DNA of 64,000 nucleotides from Caldithrix abyssi DSM 13497. Its GTDB lineage: Bacteria > Calditrichota > Calditrichia > Calditrichales > Calditrichaceae. Every line of letters begins with the position of its first letter. Within the stretch, counting starts at the first letter, position 1. Under the pieces are notes generated by a model. That model worked only from the letters and a program-made list of their open reading frames with translations, did not search any database and was not told the DNA's origin. Location: NCBI RefSeq assembly GCF_001886815.1, contig NZ_CP018099.1, positions 1,486,501 through 1,550,500 of the forward strand. The letters run 5' to 3'. Positions 8,077 through 16,182 of this stretch are shown here, piece after piece. The position numbers and the translations under genes are program-made.

Positions 8077-9309
8077 TTACTGCCTCATTTTTCCTGCCAT
8101 TGACATTTGCGCTTCGATGGGGAATTCAGCCCCTTTTAATAACAGATTCCAATACACCCATCTAAACGTCATTTTGCCCCAGTGATTCATTCTTGTTTCC
8201 TGTAAAAGCGAAAAAGGTCCAACGCCCGGAAGGGGAAATTTTCCGGGCAGCGGCTCAACCTCATAGTTGAAGTCGATCAGAATGCCCTTGCCAAAGCCCG
8301 ATTCAATAAAGCAGTTAGCGTGTCCGTCAAAGTCTGGTTTTAATGGGCGTCCGTCGATATATCTTAAAATGTTTTCAAAAAGCACTTCAGACTCGAAATG
8401 AGCTACAGACCCCGCTTTAGAGCTGGGCAGGTCGGTTGCATCTCCAATGACGAAGATGTTTTCGTATTGCTTGGATTGCAGGGTGTGTTTATCGGTGGGG
8501 ATGAAGTTGAGATCATCGCCCAGGCCGGAGTTACCAATGACTTCCGCGCCCATGTTGGTGGGAATGGTGACCAGCAGGTCGTAATCGACCGCTTTTTCGT
8601 CCCAGGAATAAATTTTGTTATTGGCGCTGTCCACGCGACCGGTGTTGAAATCTGCCGTTAATTTAATGTTCTTCTTCTCTAAGAATTGACCTAAAAATTT
8701 GGCCGCAATCGGCTTGGTAAATGCGCCGGGCAGAGGGGTGACCAATTCGATTTCCACCTTATCTCTTATACCCTGCTCTGTGAAATACCAATCGGCCAAA
8801 AAGACAAATTCAAGCGGAGCCACCGGGCATTTGATGGGCATTTCCACAATATTGACCACCATCTTTCCGCCTTCCCAGAATTTCAGGAATTTGCGCAAGG
8901 CTTCGGCGCCCTTTAAGGTGTAAAAGTCAAAAATATTTTTGTGCCAGCCTTCGCCGGTCATGCCTTCGGTTTCTTCAGGCGCAATGCGGCTGCCCGTGGC
9001 AATAATCATCAAATCATAATGAATAACTTTGCCGTTGCTCAATTTGACGCGGTTATCCGCGGCTTGAATTTCTTCTATGGTAGAGACAATGACTTCTACC
9101 TCAGAAGGGAAAAAATCCCGTTTGGGTTTAATTACATCATTCCGATTGTAAATGCCAAAGGGAATGAAGAGGAAACCGGGTTGATAGTAGTGCGTTTCTT
9201 CCTGATCAACCAGGGTGATTTGCCATTCATTGGCATCGAGAACCGGCGCCAGTTTGTTGGCCATCATCGTTCCGGCAGTTCCACCGCCGAGTATTAAAAG
9301 TCGCTTCAT
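8077..9309 (-). CDS. sqr: sulfide:quinone oxidoreductase-like flavoprotein
   Basis: 410 aa. The N-terminal FAD dinucleotide motif is GGGTAG (residues 8-13). ATGSRIAPEE near 104 and VIGDATDLPSSKAGS near 287-301 are the second and third flavoprotein motifs. Only two cysteines occur, C161 (MPIKCPVAPLEF) and C333 (HANCFIESG), corresponding to the pair that bridges sulfur over the flavin; the third N-terminal Cys of type I SQR is missing. The enzyme should oxidise sulfide to polysulfide and reduce quinone at the membrane. Products could go to the DsrC/DsrE-like carriers encoded just downstream or be the substrate of the Psr complex. Confidence 0.88.
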   Translation of the reverse strand: MKRLLILGGGTAGTMMANKLAPVLDANEWQITLVDQEETHYYQPGFLFIPFGIYNRNDVIKPKRDFFPSEVEVIVSTIEEIQAADNRVKLSNGKVIHYDLMIIATGSRIAPEETEGMTGEGWHKNIFDFYTLKGAEALRKFLKFWEGGKMVVNIVEMPIKCPVAPLEFVFLADWYFTEQGIRDKVEIELVTPLPGAFTKPIAAKFLGQFLEKKNIKLTADFNTGRVDSANNKIYSWDEKAVDYDLLVTIPTNMGAEVIGNSGLGDDLNFIPTDKHTLQSKQYENIFVIGDATDLPSSKAGSVAHFESEVLFENILRYIDGRPLKPDFDGHANCFIESGFGKGILIDFNYEVEPLPGKFPLPGVGPFSLLQETRMNHWGKMTFRWVYWNLLLKGAEFPIEAQMSMAGKMRQ

Positions 9310-9329
9310 GCAAACCTCCTTAATAGCAG

Positions 9330-9788
9330 TTATTTTTGTTCTTTATGTTTGTCATCATGTCCAAAGATTACGGATTTCAATTTATTGCAATGAAAATCGA
9401 GCCGATAAACCTCACACTGACGGCAATCTTCTGTTAAACATTTTTCTCCTTTATTTCTCAAGCTCCAACAGGGCCCAAGGGCATCGTAATAGGCCGGGCA
9501 GGAGAGACAATCGTTGTCCAGGCCACCTTTAAACTCCCAGCAGGGAATAAAAGAGAAGATGCGCTTAATGCCCTGAATATTGATGCCTTCTTCGGTGATC
9601 ATCCGACGAATACAGGCAAGGCGGTCAAGATCAAAAAGGCTGTACATACGTCGCCCTGTTTCTGTTTTGTAGGGAATGATCAAGCCTTCTTGCTCATACA
9701 TGCGAATGGTTTGAACGGCAACGCCAATTTTTTTGGCGATGGTTCCAATTGTAAAAACCGGTTCGTAATATTCAATAGGATGACTCAT
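9330..9788 (-). CDS. Cys-rich MerR-family regulator of the SQR operon (merR2)
   Basis: 152 aa paralogue of the regulator heading the psr operon. The MerR HTH is at about residues 13-80 (GTIAKKIGVAVQTIRMYEQE). The C-terminal Cys arrangement PCW, DCLSCP, GPCW, KC, DC, QC and HC nearly superposes on the paralogue. It is 20 bp upstream of sqr on the same strand and so heads that operon. A perfect 22-bp palindrome lies 33 bp upstream of the start codon. A sulfide, polysulfide or redox signal is the natural guess; the protein could instead hold an Fe-S cluster. Confidence 0.85.
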   Translation of the reverse strand: MSHPIEYYEPVFTIGTIAKKIGVAVQTIRMYEQEGLIIPYKTETGRRMYSLFDLDRLACIRRMITEEGINIQGIKRIFSFIPCWEFKGGLDNDCLSCPAYYDALGPCWSLRNKGEKCLTEDCRQCEVYRLDFHCNKLKSVIFGHDDKHKEQK

Positions 9789-9819
9789 TTACCACAATGC
9801 TCCATTTTAAAACATTCAA

Positions 9820-9848
9820 AATCTACATTTTAAAATGTAGATAAGCAA
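9820..9848 (-). promoter_or_regulatory. putative promoter and MerR operator of the SQR operon
   Basis: On the minus strand, TTGCTT (9843-9848), a 17-bp spacer and TAGATT (9820-9825). A perfect 22-bp palindrome spans 9821-9842, with core CTACAT-TTTAAA-ATGTAG at 9823-9840. The half-sites, 18-bp core and distance to the start codon match those before merR1. Confidence 0.65.
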
Positions 9849-9992
9849 TATGTGTGCCAATAGAAAGATGGCGGTTTTTCAAGGTTTTGCTCCTGCCGCG
9901 CGCTAAAAATTTTCCTACATTTGAGAAATATAGAGAAATGACTTGCTAAAAATGAAAATGTATTTTGGTGGCCAACTTTTTATGTAATGGTA

Positions 9993-10019
9993 TTGACACA
10001 GATGTTAAATATATATAAC
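9993..10019 (+). promoter_or_regulatory. candidate sigma-70-like promoter for the barrel/cytochrome pair
   Basis: TTGACA at 9993-9998 matches the -35 consensus exactly. TATAAC at 10014-10019 (15-bp spacer) or TAACTT at 10016-10021 (17-bp spacer) would serve as -10. It lies about 55 bp upstream of the start codon of the beta-barrel-like gene. Confidence 0.5.
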
Positions 10020-10072
10020 TTAAAAGTGATGCATGTAACAAGTACCATGGTTTTTTAATCTAAGGAGGTAGT

Positions 10073-10780
10073 ATGGCTCGTTATCTAACCGTTTTTATTC
10101 TCATGGCTTTCTTAAGCGCCGGTTCTTTGTTTGCCGATCGCAGGAATTATGTCTGGACTTACCAATATAAAACCATGTCCGGCGGCAACACGGAGCTGGA
10201 ACTTTACCAGACGACCAGGATTTCGACACTTAATTTCTGGGAGTATCGTGTTGAGGTTGAGCATGGACTTACCGACCACTGGGATTTCTCGGTTTACCAG
10301 ATATTCAGTCAGTGGGAAGGCGAGGCATTTCAATGGGAGGCGGTGCAATTTCGTACCCGCTACCGTTTTGGAGAAGTTGGACAATATATTTTGGATCCTT
10401 TGATCTACTTTGAATATATCCGTAAAATCGATTTTAATAAACCTAATAAAATTGAATTAAGATTAATTCTGGGAAAACAACTGAATCGTTTTAATCTGGC
10501 CATGAATCCGATTTACGAATTCATGTTTGCTCCCGGTCTCGAGCATGAGTTGGGGTATGATATGGGAATTTCTTATGAGTTTTCACCCAAATTTGTGGCG
10601 GGCCTGGAGACGGTCACGCGCCTGGAATTTGAAGAGGGCGAAACCGAAATTGGCAGCTATCTGGGGCCGACGGTGTCTTTTGCTTCGGGGGAATGGTGGT
10701 ACACCATTGGCGCGCTGTTCGGACTTAACGAGCATGCGGACACGATGCGCGTTCGATTTTTGATGGGGATCGGTTTATGA
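10073..10780 (+). CDS. predicted outer-membrane beta-barrel protein
   Basis: 235 aa with a signal peptide (residues 1-21, cleavage likely after SLFA). The mature part is rich in alternating aromatic/hydrophobic strands such as FWEYRVEVEHGLTDHWDFSVY and QFRTRYRFGEVGQYIL, typical of small porin-like or transporter-like barrels, and ends in a strand with terminal Leu. A good ribosome-binding site, AAGGAGG, precedes the ATG. Its stop overlaps the start of the next gene by 4 bp, so it is coupled to a monohaem cytochrome. I do not recognise a specific family; a role in moving sulfur compounds or metals is only guesswork from position. Confidence 0.6.
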   Translation: MARYLTVFILMAFLSAGSLFADRRNYVWTYQYKTMSGGNTELELYQTTRISTLNFWEYRVEVEHGLTDHWDFSVYQIFSQWEGEAFQWEAVQFRTRYRFGEVGQYILDPLIYFEYIRKIDFNKPNKIELRLILGKQLNRFNLAMNPIYEFMFAPGLEHELGYDMGISYEFSPKFVAGLETVTRLEFEEGETEIGSYLGPTVSFASGEWWYTIGALFGLNEHADTMRVRFLMGIGL

Positions 10781-11034
10781 AGTTGAGATTACTCTGGGGG
10801 ATTAGCGTTGCGCTCGGCCTGATCTGGATTGGCTGTACGCCAAAAACGCCGTCCCGGCCGATTTCGGAAGAGGAACGTTTATTCCGTTCTAAATGCGTTT
10901 CCTGTCATAGCCTGCCGGATGTGCAGCAAAAAAGGGATTGGGAGGCCCTTTTGCAAAATCATGAAAAAAAGTTAAAGTTAAACCAGCAGCAGCGAGAGAT
11001 GTTGTTGAGATATTTTTCCTCGTTTGCACAATAA
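10777..11034 (+). CDS. small monohaem cytochrome c lipoprotein
   Basis: 85 aa. The first 20 residues form a lipoprotein signal with Cys at the lipobox (WIGCTPK). A single haem-binding motif CVSCH lies at about residues 41-45, in the local context RSKCVSCHSLPDV. A Met in REMLLRYF near residue 77 could be the distal axial ligand. The length is short for a class I cytochrome c, but the order of elements is right. Translation is coupled to the barrel gene upstream. It probably acts as an outer- or inner-membrane-anchored periplasmic electron carrier; the partner is unknown. Confidence 0.75.
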   Translation: MKLRLLWGISVALGLIWIGCTPKTPSRPISEEERLFRSKCVSCHSLPDVQQKRDWEALLQNHEKKLKLNQQQREMLLRYFSSFAQ

Positions 11035-11061
11035 CGGTTTGGGAATTAGAAAAACCAATGG

Positions 11062-11096
11062 AGGCTTTCGGTCTGTTATGGCCGGAAGCCTTTGTG
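11062..11096 (+). terminator. probable intrinsic terminator after the cytochrome gene
   Basis: AGGCTTTCGG (11062-11071) pairs imperfectly with CCGGAAGCCT (11082-11091) and is followed by TTGTGTT. It starts 28 bp after the cytochrome stop codon. Confidence 0.5.
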
Positions 11097-11139
11097 TTAA
11101 TGATACTTTGTCATTATCATTTAATAAAACGCTCAGTTA

Positions 11140-11400
11140 CACTTGTCATTCTGTGGAGCGCTTTCCACTAATGTATTTTCGAGGAGTGCAGCGACGAGAA
11201 ATCTTTTTCTTGTCATGTTTTGGGAAGATTTCTCCTCGCCCGTAGGACGGGCTCGTCGAAATGACAAAAAAGAGTAGGGCGGGCTCGTCGAAATGACAAA
11301 AAAGAGTAGGGCGGGCTCGTCGAAATGACAAAAAAGAGTAGGACGGGCTCGTCGAAATGACAGGGGAATGCCTGCGGATCAGGGTAGTCCAAATGACAGC
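11140..11400. repeat. 32-bp tandem repeat inside a non-coding stretch
   Basis: Four units of a 32-bp repeat begin at 11243, 11275, 11307 and 11339 (core GGCGGGCTCGTCGAAATGAC). The flanks (11140-11240) carry related words such as TGTCATTCTGTGGAGCG and GAGAAATCTTTTTCTTGTC, also seen near 30905. Between the cytochrome gene and the TPR lipoprotein (about 610 bp) I see only the terminator and this repeat family. Confidence 0.8.
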
Positions 11401-11645
11401 GTAGGCCGTTTTTATTAACACTTTAACCTTTCATCTCTTACACTGTTTCATCTCCACCCTCTCTTTGCGAGTAATCTTTTGAAATTTTTGGGAACATTTG
11501 ATCATTTTACAGGTATGATTTTATTTTAATTTTGGGCAAAATAACGGTGCGCCTGAATAATTTGATTTAAAACGTAACTTCTTTTAAATTTATAAGTTTG
11601 AATAAAGCCACGAAAAATCGTAATAATTTGGAGGAGAGAGTAGCT

Positions 11646-12041
11646 ATGATTAAGTCGAGAGTTCTGATACTTACGGCCATTATTTTTTCGATAATGGTTT
11701 TGGCTTGTTCTTCAAAATTGTCCGAAGAAGAATATTATGAAAAGGCAAAAGAAGCCTACAGTAAAGAACAATATACCCAGGCGCTGGATTACTTTAAAAA
11801 GATTCTGGAATATTATCCGCAGGGCAAGCGCGCGGCAGAGTCTTTATTTATGTTAGGATTTATCAACGCCAATGATCTGAAAAAATACGACGAGGCCAAA
11901 AAATATTATCAGCAATTTGTGGATAAATATCCCGATCATGAACTGGCCGACGACGCGCAATATGAGATTAAAACTCTGGGTAAAGATTTAGACGAGCTTC
12001 CATTTCTTAAGGAGATGGGCGCCGATTCAGCATCCCAATGA
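11646..12041 (+). CDS. TPR lipoprotein
   Basis: 131 aa from the ATG at 11646, chosen over the upstream in-frame start because GGAGGAGAG lies 7-15 bp before it and a lipoprotein signal follows at once (VLACSSK, lipid Cys near residue 21). The mature chain is two or three TPR-type helix pairs (EEYYEKAKEAYSKEQYTQAL; GFINANDLKKYDEAKKYY), as in BamD/YbgF-like outer-membrane lipoproteins. It is the first gene of the long plus-strand MoxR/Bat/Gld-type cluster, with a 45-bp gap to the next gene. Its scaffold role is inferred. Confidence 0.75.
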   Translation: MIKSRVLILTAIIFSIMVLACSSKLSEEEYYEKAKEAYSKEQYTQALDYFKKILEYYPQGKRAAESLFMLGFINANDLKKYDEAKKYYQQFVDKYPDHELADDAQYEIKTLGKDLDELPFLKEMGADSASQ

Positions 12042-12085
12042 GATTTCTTCATGCAAACAGCGATCGTAAAGACGGCAGTTGAAAC

Positions 12086-12994
12086 ATGAAAACGCTTGCA
12101 AACATACTCGCTTTAATATGGATTACATCAGGCCTGGTTTTTGCTTTGAACGGCGGAGCGGACTCTTTGCAGAGTGAAATACGGTTGCGAACCTATCTGG
12201 AAAACGATCGCGTCCCTTTGAATCAGGAAGTGGTTTTTAACATTGAGCTTTCATGGATTGGCGAGGTTAGCCGCTACCGCATTCTGGAATTGAGCGAGCC
12301 GGCCCTGACCAACCTGAAACTGAGGGGCAGCGGTTCAGCCAATCGCTTTTATCAGGATAAAGACAAACGGCCACACGCCGTTAAAACCATTACCTTTTAT
12401 TTTACGCCGCTGGAAATGGGCATGGCCTACATCGACGGCATAACCATAAAATATCTGGATCTGCAAACAGGCCAATCAGGTCGTTTAATTTCACAGCGGA
12501 TCGGTCTGGAAATAACCGAACCCGTAGCCAGACCGGGCGACAAAATGAATGCGGTTAAGTTAATGGTATTTGCTTTAATCGCTGCCTTTATTGCTTTTGC
12601 GCTCTTTTCATTAAAGAGATATTTTGATCAGAAAAAGCAACAGGAATTGCTGACGGAGCCGCAAAAAACCATTGAAGAAGAATTCCTGGAGAGATTAAAA
12701 AACAATGTGACGCTTTCCAGAAATCTTCCTGAAAAAAGGTTTAATGATCTGGTGGAGCTTTTAACCCAGTACTTCAGAAAACGTTTTGAATTGCCGCCAG
12801 GTAGCGAATTCTTTGAGGTTCGGCTTTTACTGGAAAAGACCAACGTTAAGCAGGAAATTTTGTCCAGACTGGAACAGTTATTTGAACGTGCCGAGTTGAT
12901 AAAATTTGCCGGTGAGCCGGTGAGCGAAAGCGAGTTGCATTTTTTTATCGACACCACGGAACTTCTTTTTACGGAAATGAATAAAAGAGAGTAA
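12086..12994 (+). CDS. BatD-like single-pass membrane protein
   Basis: 302 aa. Signal peptide (1-20), then an extracytoplasmic beta-rich domain (about 30-150: EIRLRTYLENDRVPLNQEVV, YFTPLEMGMAYIDGI), one transmembrane helix (about 157-176) and a cytoplasmic helical domain (about 195-300). The order resembles a shortened BatD (aerotolerance) protein. The cytoplasmic part resembles that of the protein encoded at 16179-17186 (ERAELIKFAG versus TMSDLIKFAR), so the cluster holds more than one diverged BatD-type gene. It precedes moxR, which commonly neighbours bat genes. Function within the complex is not established. Confidence 0.6.
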   Translation: MKTLANILALIWITSGLVFALNGGADSLQSEIRLRTYLENDRVPLNQEVVFNIELSWIGEVSRYRILELSEPALTNLKLRGSGSANRFYQDKDKRPHAVKTITFYFTPLEMGMAYIDGITIKYLDLQTGQSGRLISQRIGLEITEPVARPGDKMNAVKLMVFALIAAFIAFALFSLKRYFDQKKQQELLTEPQKTIEEEFLERLKNNVTLSRNLPEKRFNDLVELLTQYFRKRFELPPGSEFFEVRLLLEKTNVKQEILSRLEQLFERAELIKFAGEPVSESELHFFIDTTELLFTEMNKRE

Positions 12995-13189
12995 TTTCAT
13001 TTTTCTCCGGCAGAACCGGGATTTAATTATTCGATGGCGCGGACAGACTGCAAGCAGTTTGCAAGCAAGCCATTCTGCGCATAAAAAGAGCAAATTTATA
13101 TAGTATTTTCGGTTGATCCTGTCAACTGGTCTTTGAACATAGCGTTTTGGGGTTCATTCGCGCGCAGCATTAACGAAAAAGGAGGTATA

Positions 13190-14179
13190 ATGCATCCTGA
13201 CATTAAAGCGATCAATGAAAAGATAGCGCAAGAAAGCGCCTTTGTCGAAAAGATTATGGCGGAAGTGAGCAAGGTGATTGTCGGGCAAACCTACATGATT
13301 GAACGCCTGTTGATCGGCTTGCTTTCCAACGGACACATTTTGTTAGAGGGCGTGCCCGGCCTGGCTAAAACCTTAACGGTCAAAACGCTTTCACAAACCA
13401 TACAAACCAAATTTCAACGCATTCAGTTTACCCCCGATCTTTTACCCGCCGACCTGATCGGTACCTTAATTTACAATCAAAAAGACGGTCAGTTTACCAC
13501 TAAAAAAGGCCCGATTTTCAGTAACCTGATTTTAGCCGACGAAATTAACCGTTCGCCGGCCAAGGTGCAGAGCGCTCTTTTAGAAGCCATGCAGGAGCGG
13601 CAGGTAACCATTGGCGAAAATACCTTTCCCCTGGAAGAACCATTTCTGGTTCTGGCCACACAAAACCCCATTGAGCAGGAAGGCACCTATCCTCTGCCCG
13701 AAGCGCAGGTAGATCGCTTTATGCTGAAATTAAGCGTAGGCTACCCGAGCAAGGAAGAAGAACTGGAAATTATCCGCAGGCAGACCAGAAAAGAAACGGT
13801 TGAGCCACAGGCGGTCATCAGCCCACGGGAATTGATTAAAGCGCGCGATGTGGTCAAAGAAGTTTACGTGGATGAGAAAATAGAGAAATATGTGGTAGAT
13901 GTTGTGTTTGCCACGCGCTATCCGGAGGAATTCGGTCTGGATGAACTTAAAGGCCTGATCACTTATGGCGCCAGTCCGCGCGCTTCTATTTTCCTCACTC
14001 AGGCTGCCAAAGCGCACGCTTTTTTACGCGGAAGAGGCTACGTAACGCCCGAAGATGTGCGAGCCATCAGTATGGATGTTATGCGTCATCGCATCATTCT
14101 TTCGTACGAGGCCGAGGCCGAAGAATTGAGCACGGAAGACGTCATCCGCAAGGTGTTAAATCGCGTTGAAGTTCCATGA
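13190..14179 (+). CDS. moxR: MoxR-family AAA+ ATPase
   Basis: 329 aa from the ATG at 13190, which has a strong AAAGGAGG site 5 bp upstream; an earlier in-frame start lacks one. Walker A GVPGLAKT is near residues 54-61, Walker B LILADEINR is near 116-124, and the sensor segment TQNPIEQEGTYPLPEAQ is typical of MoxR. MoxR ATPases act as chaperones for VWA-domain partners encoded next to them, here the DUF58 protein and BatA/BatB. It is cytoplasmic and the central enzyme of this cluster. Confidence 0.95.
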   Translation: MHPDIKAINEKIAQESAFVEKIMAEVSKVIVGQTYMIERLLIGLLSNGHILLEGVPGLAKTLTVKTLSQTIQTKFQRIQFTPDLLPADLIGTLIYNQKDGQFTTKKGPIFSNLILADEINRSPAKVQSALLEAMQERQVTIGENTFPLEEPFLVLATQNPIEQEGTYPLPEAQVDRFMLKLSVGYPSKEEELEIIRRQTRKETVEPQAVISPRELIKARDVVKEVYVDEKIEKYVVDVVFATRYPEEFGLDELKGLITYGASPRASIFLTQAAKAHAFLRGRGYVTPEDVRAISMDVMRHRIILSYEAEAEELSTEDVIRKVLNRVEVP

Positions 14180-14219
14180 TTTTAAGATGTAAGCGAGGCA
14201 GAAAAGGTAAGATTGATCG

Positions 14220-15233
14220 ATGAATGCATGGGCTTTAATATTTACGGGGCTGGGGATTTTAATATTAAGCGGGGCCATTTTCTGGTATTGGCGCCGTTTG
14301 CGTCAGTTAGAAAAGAGCGCACAACAAATGGTGCAAAACGGTGAAAGCCAGGCCATTCCGCGCGAATTACTTAAAAAAGTCAAACAGATTGAAATCTCCA
14401 CACGCAATATTGTGAACGAAGTTTTTTCCGGAGAATACCATTCCGTTTTCAAAGGCCGCGGAATGGAATTTGCCGAAGTGCGTGAATACCAGCCCGGCGA
14501 CGACATCCGCCTGATCGACTGGAACGTTACGGCGCGCATGGGGCATCCATTTATCAAGCTGTTTCAGGAAGAGCGGGAATTGACCGTCATGTTGCTGGTG
14601 GATGTCAGTTCCAGCGGTTCGTTCGGCACAGAGAAACAACTCAAACGCGAAGTGGCCGCCGAGCTTTCCGCAGTGCTGGCCTTTTCTGCCATTAAAAATA
14701 ATGATAAGGTGGGGCTGATTATTTTTTCCGACCGCATTGAAAAATTTATTCCGCCGCGTAAGGGCAAAACACATGTTTTGCGCGTGATTCGCGAGATTCT
14801 CTTTTACAAACCGCGTGATGCCGCCACCAACATCAATGAAGCGCTTGAGTTTTTAAGTCGCGTAATCAAACGAAAGAGCACGGTCTTCTTAATTTCCGAT
14901 TTTCTGGCCGAGGATTTTAAAAAGTCGTTGCAAATTGCCAATAAAAAACACGACATCATTGCCGTTAGTATTGTGGACCCGCGCGAGGTCGCTTTGCCCA
15001 ATGCGGGAATGATCGAACTGGAAGACGCCGAAACCGGCGAAACCATTGTGATCGACACCACCAGCGGCCAGTTGCGCGATGAATTTCATATAAACGCCAT
15101 GAAGCAGCGAGAGGAATTGAAATCGCTCTTCCAGTCCATTGGCGTGGATCACATTAATATTTTTACCGATCAATCGTATGTTCAGCCCATCAATAAATTT
15201 TTTAGGATGCGGGCAAAGCGTATGGGTGCGTAA
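14220..15233 (+). CDS. DUF58 / VWA-type protein
   Basis: 337 aa. It has one N-terminal transmembrane helix (about 5-24) and then the DUF58 signature GMEFAEVREYQPGDDIRLID (about 80-100) with DWNVTARMG. A VWA-like fold follows, with MLLVDVSSSGSFG near 124-136 as a MIDAS-type DxSxS. DUF58 proteins are standard partners of MoxR, which lies 40 bp upstream. The role is presumably MoxR-dependent assembly or activation of a membrane complex. Confidence 0.92.
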   Translation: MNAWALIFTGLGILILSGAIFWYWRRLRQLEKSAQQMVQNGESQAIPRELLKKVKQIEISTRNIVNEVFSGEYHSVFKGRGMEFAEVREYQPGDDIRLIDWNVTARMGHPFIKLFQEERELTVMLLVDVSSSGSFGTEKQLKREVAAELSAVLAFSAIKNNDKVGLIIFSDRIEKFIPPRKGKTHVLRVIREILFYKPRDAATNINEALEFLSRVIKRKSTVFLISDFLAEDFKKSLQIANKKHDIIAVSIVDPREVALPNAGMIELEDAETGETIVIDTTSGQLRDEFHINAMKQREELKSLFQSIGVDHINIFTDQSYVQPINKFFRMRAKRMGA

Positions 15234-15252
15234 AATAGAGCGAGGTTTGGGG

Positions 15253-16182
15253 ATGGTGCGAAAAGCTCTGGTTGTGATGATTGCCGGAATGATTGTTTTT
15301 AGCGCGTGTCAAAAAGAAGAAAAAACGCGCATTGCCGAAAACGATGTTTTGCAACTGGCGAACGCTTATTACACCAACGGTCTTTACGAAGCGGCGGTGC
15401 GTCAATATTTGCAGTATTTAAAGGACTATCCTTTGCCGACGGGAAGGGTGGCCAACACCTATTACACCATTGGCGATATCTATTTTGAGCGCATCAAAGA
15501 TTACGAAAAGGCGCTGGAATATTATCTTAAAGTTAAATATCTCTTTCCGGAAAGTCCGCTGCAAAAAGAAGTGGGCAAAAAAATCGTGGCCTGCCTGGAA
15601 CGGCTGGAACGGTCGCAGGACGCCATGCGCATGATGCAAAGCGAAGCGGCGCTGGACACCTCCGGTTTGTCCCGGAACCGGCCGGGACAGGTGCTGGCTG
15701 AAATCGGTGAACGAAAAATCACGCAGGGCGATCTGGACTTTGAGATCAGCAAGCTGCCCCCCGCCGTTCAGGAGCAGTTTAACGATCCGCAAAAAAAGAG
15801 GGAACTTTTACAGCAATTGATTTTACAAGATTTGTTGTACGAATCGGCCAGACGGCAGGGATTGGATAAAAACAAAGAAGTGATTGAAGGCGTTTTTCAG
15901 GCCAAAAAGGCGTTGATGGCCAACAAACTGTTGCAAAAGGAATTGGCCGACAAAGTTAAGCTGGAAGAGGAAGAGCTGGAGCTGTACTACAAAGCCAATA
16001 AAGAACGCTACGCGGAAAGAGACGACAAGGGCAGGGTGATCCGTCAAAAATCGTTTGATGAAGTGCGGCAGCAGGTGGCGCAGGATCTATTGATGGAAAA
16101 ACAGCAAAAAGCCTATCAGGAGCTGGCGGAACGATTAATGAAAGCAGAAGGCGTTAAAATTTACGAGCGGCGTATTCGATGA
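15253..16182 (+). CDS. lipoprotein with TPR and SurA/PrsA-like chaperone region
   Basis: 309 aa from the ATG at 15253, where a lipoprotein signal begins (IVFSACQKE, lipid Cys near residue 20). Residues 35-120 contain TPR-like helices (NAYYTNGLYEAAVRQYLQYL). Residues 135-305 resemble the N-terminal region of SurA/PrsA-type peptidyl-prolyl isomerases (AEIGERKITQGDLDFEISKL; DLLYESARRQGLDKN), but no full parvulin domain is visible. The fusion suggests a periplasmic folding factor tethered to a TPR scaffold. It overlaps the following gene by 4 bp. Confidence 0.7.
   Translation: MVRKALVVMIAGMIVFSACQKEEKTRIAENDVLQLANAYYTNGLYEAAVRQYLQYLKDYPLPTGRVANTYYTIGDIYFERIKDYEKALEYYLKVKYLFPESPLQKEVGKKIVACLERLERSQDAMRMMQSEAALDTSGLSRNRPGQVLAEIGERKITQGDLDFEISKLPPAVQEQFNDPQKKRELLQQLILQDLLYESARRQGLDKNKEVIEGVFQAKKALMANKLLQKELADKVKLEEEELELYYKANKERYAERDDKGRVIRQKSFDEVRQQVAQDLLMEKQQKAYQELAERLMKAEGVKIYERRIR

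Noticed and set aside
11146-11421. 91-codon minus-strand ORF
   Set aside because: It reads through the 32-bp tandem repeat; the peptide is repetitive and low-complexity.
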